The position numbers and the translations under genes were made by a program. A DNA stretch of 10,739 bases, taken from contig JASLEQ010000193.1 of the NCBI GenBank assembly GCA_030151135.1, positions 1 to 10,739 of the forward strand, given 5' to 3'. This document shows positions 6,496-10,739 of this stretch, piece after piece. This stretch comes from Candidatus Sulfotelmatobacter sp. (GTDB lineage Bacteria; Acidobacteriota; Terriglobia; Terriglobales; SbA1). The notes below the pieces were generated by a model. The model was not told the origin of the DNA. It made no database searches and worked only from the letters and a program-made list of their open reading frames with translations. Position 1 is the stretch's first letter; the number at the start of each line of letters is the position of its first letter.

Positions 6496-6525
6496 AAATT
6501 GCAAAGGAGGCGGTTGCCCGCCTCC
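6496..6525 (-). terminator. Rho-independent terminator or attenuator between fliC and flaG
   Basis: On the minus strand, GGAGGCGG (6525-6518), loop GCAA (6517-6514) and CCGCCTCC (6513-6506) form a perfect 8-bp GC-rich stem with a GNRA-type tetraloop. It is followed by TTTGCAATTT, an imperfect U-tract. It starts 15 bases after the fliC stop codon. It would end most fliC transcripts and let only some continue into flaG-fliD-fliS, matching the large excess of flagellin needed over cap and chaperone. Confidence 0.8.
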
Positions 6526-6539
6526 CCTGATGGTTTCAC

Positions 6540-7745
6540 CTATTGCAACAGCTTCAACACCAGTTGCTGCTGCTGGTTGGCTTGGGCCAGAGCGGAAATT
6601 CCCGTCTGTTCCAGGATGGAGTACTTGGTTAGGTTGGCCACGGCGGTCGGAATGTCCGCCGCCATGATTGTGTTCTCCGCCGACGTCAGGTTCTGCGTCT
6701 GGCTCGAGATGACGTTGCTGGCGCTCTGTAGACGGTTGATGCCGGCCCCGATCTGGCCGCGGAGCCCCGCCACCTGCGCGATGGCACTGTTGATGTCAGT
6801 CAACGCCGTCTTCGCACTGCTCTCGGTAGCCAGGTTGTCGCCTGAGATACTGGAGCCGTTCAGATTGCTGCTGCTCAGCGCGCTCATGGCGACGGAGATC
6901 GTTCCGCTGCCTGCAACTGTCGAATCGCTGAGATAAATGCCCAAACTGCTGGCATTGTTGGTGTTGCTTCCGGCGTATATCCCTTGATCCATCGCGCCAA
7001 CCGTCAATCCGGTGGCATCGACGGTAAGAGCCGCCCCGCCCGTCGCTGTGGTCCCCCGGTTCTGCGTGTCAGTGATCACTAGGCTCCCACTGCCGTCCAC
7101 CGATGCAATGAGTCCGGTCGTCGCTGTACCTTGCGTTGCACTGTTGTTGATCTCGTTAACGAGGTCGCCAAGTGTCGAATCCCCGGTCCCGAAGGTGTAC
7201 GCTGTTCCCGCTCCACTCGCACCACCCAGCGTCACGGTCATCGTACCGCTGATTGTGCTGGCCAGGCCGGGCGTATCAGCTCCCGTGTCCGGCAAAAGTG
7301 CAACCTGGTTCGCGTTTTCGCTGCCACCAGCAAATACCTGGGTGCCGTTGTAAGTGGTGTTCGAGCCAATCTGGTCGATTTCCGCCTTGATCTGCGTAAA
7401 CTCGGCATCAATCGCCGTTCTCTGACTATCCGACACCGTGCCGTTGGCCGATTCAGTCGCCAACGTGACCGCGCGGTTTAGGAGAGTCGTGACCTGTGCC
7501 AGCGCACCATCGGCCACCTGTAACTGGCCGACGCCGTCGTTCGCATTCTGTTCCGACTGGGTTAAAGCGGTGACGTTGGCTTCCAACCCGTTCGCAATCG
7601 CCAGGCCGGCCGCATCGTCCGCGCCGCTGTTGATGCGAGAGCCAGAGGACAATTGGTACAGCACGCTCTGCAATTGATTGTTAGTGACGGATAATTGGTT
7701 TTCCGCCGAGAGAGACGCAATGTTGTTCAGGATTCCAATAGGCAT
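6540..7745 (-). CDS. fliC: Flagellin
   Basis: This is the main subunit of the flagellar filament, exported unfolded and polymerised under the FliD cap. The 401-residue product has the conserved N-terminal D0/D1 region, with LSSGSRINSGADDAAGLAIAN at 32-52, LNRAVTLATESANGT at 89-103 and TTYNGTQVFAGG at 130-141. The middle part (about 145-300) is Gly/Ser/Thr/Ala-rich and contains a flagellin IN-type motif (about 191-240). The C-terminal D1/D0 region has LRGQIGAGINRLQSASN at 328-344 and ends ALAQANQQQQLVLKLLQ. There is no cysteine or tryptophan. AAGGAG lies 9 bases before the ATG. Transcription should come from the sigma-28 promoter at 7857-7883, and the leader has features of CsrA control. Only one flagellin gene is in the window. 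Confidence 0.97.
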   Translation of the reverse strand: MPIGILNNIASLSAENQLSVTNNQLQSVLYQLSSGSRINSGADDAAGLAIANGLEANVTALTQSEQNANDGVGQLQVADGALAQVTTLLNRAVTLATESANGTVSDSQRTAIDAEFTQIKAEIDQIGSNTTYNGTQVFAGGSENANQVALLPDTGADTPGLASTISGTMTVTLGGASGAGTAYTFGTGDSTLGDLVNEINNSATQGTATTGLIASVDGSGSLVITDTQNRGTTATGGAALTVDATGLTVGAMDQGIYAGSNTNNASSLGIYLSDSTVAGSGTISVAMSALSSSNLNGSSISGDNLATESSAKTALTDINSAIAQVAGLRGQIGAGINRLQSASNVISSQTQNLTSAENTIMAADIPTAVANLTKYSILEQTGISALAQANQQQQLVLKLLQ

Positions 7746-7850
7746 TCGAGTCGCTCCTTATCCTTTGATTTTTTCGGTTCCCTAAGATCCTTCTTAGGAT
7801 GTTCTGCGATGCTCCTTAACTCGTGCCGCTCGCGGAACCCCGAATTTCTA
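7746..7850 (-). promoter_or_regulatory. Flagellin mRNA leader with AAGGA boxes and a hairpin
   Basis: The leader of about 105 nt between the predicted start of transcription and the fliC ATG contains four AAGGA pentamers. On the plus strand these appear as TCCTT at 7813-7817, 7788-7792, 7761-7765 and 7755-7759. The second is in the loop of a hairpin (stem CCTAAGA 7781-7787 with TCTTAGG 7792-7798; RNA loop AGGA). The last forms the Shine-Dalgarno. AAGGA fits the ANGGA core bound by CsrA. In Bacillus subtilis, CsrA represses the flagellin (hag) mRNA through a comparable pair of sites. CsrA binding here is inference. Confidence 0.6.
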
Positions 7851-7856
7851 CCCTGT

Positions 7857-7883
7857 TCATCGGCGCCCCCGCATTCCCCTTTA
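7857..7883 (-). promoter_or_regulatory. Sigma-28 (FliA) promoter of fliC
   Basis: On the minus strand, TAAA (7883-7880), a 15-bp spacer and GCCGATGA (7864-7857) match the FliA consensus at 11 of 12 fixed positions. Transcription would start near 7850, about 105 bases before the fliC ATG. Strong FliA dependence of flagellin is general in flagellated bacteria. Confidence 0.87.
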
Positions 7884-7949
7884 GCCGCCCTCCCCTTTCG
7901 CACCCAATCCCCCGTAATACGGCAGTAACTGCACACTCCCGTCTCCGTC

Positions 7950-7976
7950 TTACCTCCCACTCCGTCCTGCCGATAT
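7950..7976 (+). promoter_or_regulatory. Possible sigma-28 promoter of flbD-motA-motB
   Basis: GCCGATAT at 7969-7976 matches the FliA -10 element at 7 of 8 positions and is identical to the Bacillus SigD -10. The -35 at the correct 15-bp spacing is TTAC (7950-7953), only 2 of 4. Transcription would start near 7983, giving a leader of about 46 nt to flbD. motA and motB are late, sigma-28-dependent genes in enterobacteria, which supports the call. Confidence 0.5.
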
Positions 7977-8028
7977 CGCTCTAGTAGTCCATGCGCATCC
8001 GCTTTCCCGCACTGAAAAGAGGCCGGCG

Positions 8029-8295
8029 ATGATTCACCTCACCCGCTTGAACAACAAGACCTTGATGGTCAATTCCGATCTCATCAAGTTCGTCGAGCAG
8101 TCTCCTGACACCACGGTGACCCTCCTCACGGGCGAAAAAATAGTTGTCCTCGAAAAGCCTGCGGATGTGTTGGCTCGCATCGTTGCCTTCCGGCGCTCTG
8201 TCCTCGAAGGCTTGCCCGTATTCTCTGATCCATCTTCTAGTCACATTGCCAGCGCCAGGTTGCCCAATTCCTCCAGCGAAGAACCAAAGAGGTGA
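8029..8295 (+). CDS. flbD: FlbD/SwrD-family flagellar protein
   Basis: This is a small protein of the FlbD family of Bacillus and spirochaetes, not the unrelated Caulobacter regulator of that name. In B. subtilis the homologue SwrD raises the power of the flagellar motor. The 88-residue product starts with the family signature: MIHLTRLNNKTLMVNSDLI at 1-19, then EQSPDTTVTLLTGEKIVVLE at 23-42, and the PADVLARIVAFRR helix at 44-56. The last 27 residues are a Pro/Ser-rich tail beyond the common core of about 60, probably disordered. The ATG has an AAAGAGG ribosome site 6 bases upstream. The end overlaps motA or lies 2 bp from it, depending on the motA start. This FlbD-next-to-stator order fits a role in motor torque. 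Confidence 0.9.
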   Translation: MIHLTRLNNKTLMVNSDLIKFVEQSPDTTVTLLTGEKIVVLEKPADVLARIVAFRRSVLEGLPVFSDPSSSHIASARLPNSSSEEPKR

Positions 8296-8297
8296 GC

Positions 8298-9083
8298 GTG
8301 GATAAGTCGAGTTTCACCGGGATTCTTCTTGCAATCGGAGGCATCGTGGCGGGCCTCATCCTCGAGGGGGGCAACCTGCGTCAGATCCTGCAGCCCACCG
8401 CCGCCATGATCGTCTTCGGCGGCACTCTCGGAGCCGTCATGCTACAGTTTCCTCTTTCTGTCGTGCTGCAAGCGCTGCGCCGTCTCGGCTCCGTCTTCTT
8501 CACTCCGGGCAACAATCCGCAAGCCACCATACGGCGGCTCGTGAAATTCGCCCAGAAAGCCCGCCGGGAAGGGATCGTCTCCCTCGATTCCGACCTCCCC
8601 GAGATCGATGATCCTTTTCTGAAGAAATCCCTCACCCTTGCGGTCGACGGCACCGAACCCGATGAGCTCCGCAAGATCATGGAACTGGAATTGAACAATC
8701 AGGCTGAATTCGAGGAACAGGTTCCGCAAGTTTTTGAATCCGCCGGCGGCTTCGCGCCCACCATTGGCATCATTGGCGCCGTTCTAGGCCTCATCCAGGT
8801 CATGCAACATTTGGACAAGATCGACGAGGTCGGACGTGGCATCGCTGTCGCCTTCGTCGCCACCATCTACGGCGTCGGCTCTGCCAACCTGCTGTATCTC
8901 CCCATCTCCGGCAAGATGCGGCTGCGTATCCGCGAAGAACAGATTTGCCGCGAGATGACTCTTGAGGGCGTCGCCTCCATTCTCGAGGGCATGAACCCTC
9001 ACATGCTCGAAACCAAGCTGTTGAGTTTCCTCGTCGATTCCGACAAGGTTGGGCATGACTCCCGGGGAGAGAGTTCCTCGTGA
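8298..9083 (+). CDS. motA: Flagellar motor stator protein MotA
   Basis: MotA surrounds MotB in the inner membrane, and together they form the ion-driven stator that turns the rotor. The product is 261 residues from GTG 8298. I prefer this start because AAAGAGG (8286-8292) sits 5 bases before it; GTG 8292 would overlap the flbD stop and add two residues. Membrane helices lie at about 6-24, 33-50, 150-169 and 182-203. The cytoplasmic loop has the charged ARREGI segment (88-93), in the place where rotor-contacting residues lie. GGFAPTIGIIGAVLGL (150-165) carries the conserved Pro of the third helix. The length resembles PomA/MotP-type stators more than E. coli MotA (295), but ion choice, protons or sodium, cannot be read from this. 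The end overlaps motB as GTGA. Confidence 0.95.
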   Translation: MDKSSFTGILLAIGGIVAGLILEGGNLRQILQPTAAMIVFGGTLGAVMLQFPLSVVLQALRRLGSVFFTPGNNPQATIRRLVKFAQKARREGIVSLDSDLPEIDDPFLKKSLTLAVDGTEPDELRKIMELELNNQAEFEEQVPQVFESAGGFAPTIGIIGAVLGLIQVMQHLDKIDEVGRGIAVAFVATIYGVGSANLLYLPISGKMRLRIREEQICREMTLEGVASILEGMNPHMLETKLLSFLVDSDKVGHDSRGESSS

Positions 9084-9901
9084 TTCGCCGCAGGCCCTCC
9101 CGCCGTCACCCCAACCACGAGCGCTGGTTGGTTTCTTACGCCGACTTTATCACGCTTCTATTTGCCTTCTTCGTTGTGCTCTACGCATCCGCGCAGGTCG
9201 ACCAGCGCAAGGTCGGCCGTCTTGCCGTGGCCATCCAGGTCGCATTTCAGGAACTCGGGGTCTTCCCGGATGCGAATGCCAGAATTCCCCTGAACCTCTC
9301 TGAACCAATCCCTTTTGACCCGGCTCAGGCAATCGAAAAAGCGAAACGCGCCGCGCCGGCGCCACTTACGCTCAGCGATGCCGAAGAAGCGAATCTCGCC
9401 GCTCTCCAGGCCGAACTGCAACAAGCATTGCAGCAAGAAATAAAGATGCACACCGTCGCCCTTCATCGTGAAAGAGAAGGTCTGGTCATCAGTCTTCGAG
9501 AATTCGGGTTCTTTGACAGCGCCGCGGTTACATTACGTCCTTCCGCAATGCCGGCACTCGATCGCATCGCCTCCATCCTTTCGGTGCGAACCTGCCGTCT
9601 TCGTATCGAAGGCCATACCGACAACGTGCCCATCCATACCCCGCAAATCGCTTCCAACTGGGAACTTTCCACGACGCGCGCCACTGACCTCGTGCGATTG
9701 CTCATCGTGCGCTACAACTTCGCTCCGCAACGCCTTTCGGCTGCCGGATACGCCGAATACCACCCCATCGCTTCTAACGAAACCGCACAGGGACGCGCCC
9801 AGAATCGTCGCGTCGATCTGGTCATCTTGAGCGAACACATCGTGCACCTCGACGTCCTCACCGCCTCCACTGCTCCCAAGCCCTCGACCGCCGTCCCCTA
9901 A
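9080..9901 (+). CDS. motB: Flagellar motor stator protein MotB
   Basis: MotB anchors the stator to peptidoglycan and carries the ion-binding aspartate. The 273-residue product starts at a GTG overlapping the motA stop. A basic N-terminus (RRRPSRRH) precedes HERWLVSYADFITLLFAFF; Asp22 in YAD corresponds to the essential Asp32 of E. coli MotB, inside the single membrane helix (about 17-39). A linker with plug follows, and residues 91-130 are Ala/Gln-rich and probably helical. The OmpA-type peptidoglycan-binding domain covers about 138-252, with GHTDN at 178-182 and the NRRVDL motif at 242-247. All key residues are present. A polar tail of about 20 residues ends it. A new sigma-28 promoter begins 40 bp after its stop. 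Confidence 0.96.
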   Translation: MIRRRPSRRHPNHERWLVSYADFITLLFAFFVVLYASAQVDQRKVGRLAVAIQVAFQELGVFPDANARIPLNLSEPIPFDPAQAIEKAKRAAPAPLTLSDAEEANLAALQAELQQALQQEIKMHTVALHREREGLVISLREFGFFDSAAVTLRPSAMPALDRIASILSVRTCRLRIEGHTDNVPIHTPQIASNWELSTTRATDLVRLLIVRYNFAPQRLSAAGYAEYHPIASNETAQGRAQNRRVDLVILSEHIVHLDVLTASTAPKPSTAVP

Positions 9902-9940
9902 GGCGCGATCTTCTCCTCGTCCGCCTCGCCATGCAGTTTC

Positions 9941-9967
9941 TAAAGTCATCCTTTGCGCCGCCGATAG
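9941..9967 (+). promoter_or_regulatory. Sigma-28 (FliA) promoter of cheR
   Basis: TAAA at 9941-9944, a 15-bp spacer and GCCGATAG at 9960-9967 match the FliA consensus at 11 of 12 fixed positions. Transcription would start near 9974, so the leader to the cheR ATG at 10045 is about 70 nt. It gives chemotaxis genes downstream their own late promoter, apart from readthrough from motB. Confidence 0.85.
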
Positions 9968-10044
9968 ATGCACTTGGGACTCACGGCATATTTCCCGTCC
10001 CTGAGGTTTCGCGTGCCATCGAAGACTTCGAGAAAGGCCACCGC

Positions 10045-10739
10045 ATGAGCGCTGCACCGGTGCAGTCTGCTCTCACGCTTGTGGGTCCGCCAGATCCTGA
10101 CCTGATTCGCATCCGAGATCTGATCTATCAGGTAGCCGGCATCTTCCATCCGGATACCAAGCTGCGTCTGCTTCTCGAGCGATGCGGCCGCCGCATGAAA
10201 GAACTGAACACCACCAGCCTGCGCGAGTACTTCGAACACCTCACCATTAAACCGACCCGCCAGGTCGAACTCGTAGCTTTGCTGAACGAAATCACGATTG
10301 GGGAAACCTGTTTTTTCCGCAGCCAGCCGCAACTCGACGCCCTGCAGCAAGTTGTGCTTCCCAAGGTCATCGAAGCCAAAAGCAGACTGCCTGTCAAGCG
10401 TTTGCGGATATGGAGCGCGGGATGTTCTACCGGCGAGGAACCATACACCCTCAGCATGATGCTGCAAGAAGAGTCTCATCGCCTCCTGAAAGATTGGACC
10501 ATTGAAATTCTTGCCACCGATCTGAATGAACGATCTTTGGCTCATGCCAAAAATGCGGTTTACGGAAATTACAGCACCCGCCATCTCACGCAGTATTTCC
10601 GCCAAAAATACTTTGCCCCCGTCGGGGAGCAATTACAGGTTCAGCCCTCGGTCCGCAGTTGCGTCACTTTCAATCGACTTAACCTGTCGGATGATGCCCG
10701 TATGACCTTCATGAAGAGCCTTGACGTTGTCTTTTGCTG
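10045..10739 (+). CDS. cheR: Chemoreceptor glutamate methyltransferase CheR (3' end cut by window)
   Basis: CheR methylates glutamates on chemoreceptors using S-adenosylmethionine, the adaptation step of chemotaxis. The first 231 residues are visible and the frame is open at the right edge. The all-helical N-terminal domain spans about 18-80 (IRIRDLIYQVAGI, then a basic RCGRRMKEL helix). ITIGETCFFR at 83-92 is the conserved motif before the catalytic domain. RIWSAGCSTGEEPYTLSM (121-138) is the SAM-binding loop, and ILATDLNERSL (155-165) carries the acidic residue that usually contacts SAM. The window ends in DVVFC, just before the usual RN-x-(L/I)IYF motif. The ATG has AAAGG 7 bases upstream. 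An in-frame ATG at 9931 would add 38 residues but lacks a ribosome site and lies before the sigma-28 promoter, so I reject it. Confidence 0.95.
   Translation, partial: MSAAPVQSALTLVGPPDPDLIRIRDLIYQVAGIFHPDTKLRLLLERCGRRMKELNTTSLREYFEHLTIKPTRQVELVALLNEITIGETCFFRSQPQLDALQQVVLPKVIEAKSRLPVKRLRIWSAGCSTGEEPYTLSMMLQEESHRLLKDWTIEILATDLNERSLAHAKNAVYGNYSTRHLTQYFRQKYFAPVGEQLQVQPSVRSCVTFNRLNLSDDARMTFMKSLDVVFC

Noticed and set aside
9931..10044. N-terminal extension of CheR from ATG 9931
   Set aside because: There is no ribosome site, and the sigma-28 promoter at 9941-9967 lies inside the extension. The start at 10045 has AAAGG at good spacing and a normal family N-terminus.
9946..10632. 228-codon open frame antisense to cheR
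   Set aside because: CheR on the plus strand has full catalytic motifs, so the opposite frame is a shadow of its codon pattern.
1..10739. Mobile element, CRISPR array, tRNA, phage or defence system
   Set aside because: I saw no direct repeats with spacers, transposase or integrase motifs, tRNA-like folds or defence domains. The window is filled by recognisable motility genes.

Overview
The window is about 10.7 kb of a bacterial chromosome with moderately high GC (estimated by eye) and densely packed genes. It is almost entirely a late (class III) flagellar and motility gene cluster. The mix of genes suggests a motile Gram-negative soil-type bacterium. Acidobacteriota is my best guess, from the feel of the MotB N-terminus, the FlbD-MotA-MotB arrangement and the short FlgK, but no marker here proves the phylum.

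Layout. The left edge holds the last 110 codons of an ATP-type phosphoenolpyruvate carboxykinase, which is unrelated to motility. A 339-bp gap follows, with two strong tandem sigma-28 (FliA-type) promoters. They lead into a plus-strand operon: flgM (anti-sigma-28), a 68-codon unknown gene, an FlgN-like chaperone, flgK and flgL (hook-filament junction proteins). This operon meets, with only 11 bp between stop codons, a minus-strand operon read right to left: fliC (flagellin), a hairpin terminator, flaG, fliD (filament cap), fliS (flagellin chaperone) and a small FliT-position chaperone-like gene. Divergent from fliC, across a 283-bp control region, runs flbD-motA-motB with overlapping start and stop codons. 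cheR follows behind its own sigma-28 promoter and is cut by the right edge.

How it works together. Nearly every transcription unit starts with TAAA-N15-GCCGATAN or a close variant. The whole segment therefore reads as one sigma-28 regulon that includes the gene for its own inhibitor, flgM. It encodes the parts needed once the hook is finished: junction, cap, filament, secretion chaperones, stator and chemoreceptor methylation. The flagellin leader RNA carries four AAGGA boxes, one in a hairpin loop and one forming the Shine-Dalgarno. This suggests translational control by CsrA. No csrA or fliW lies in the window.

I found no mobile element, CRISPR array, RNA gene or defence system. The least explained items are the 68-codon gene between flgM and flgN, the FliT-position gene, the tandem flgM promoters and the fliC leader.
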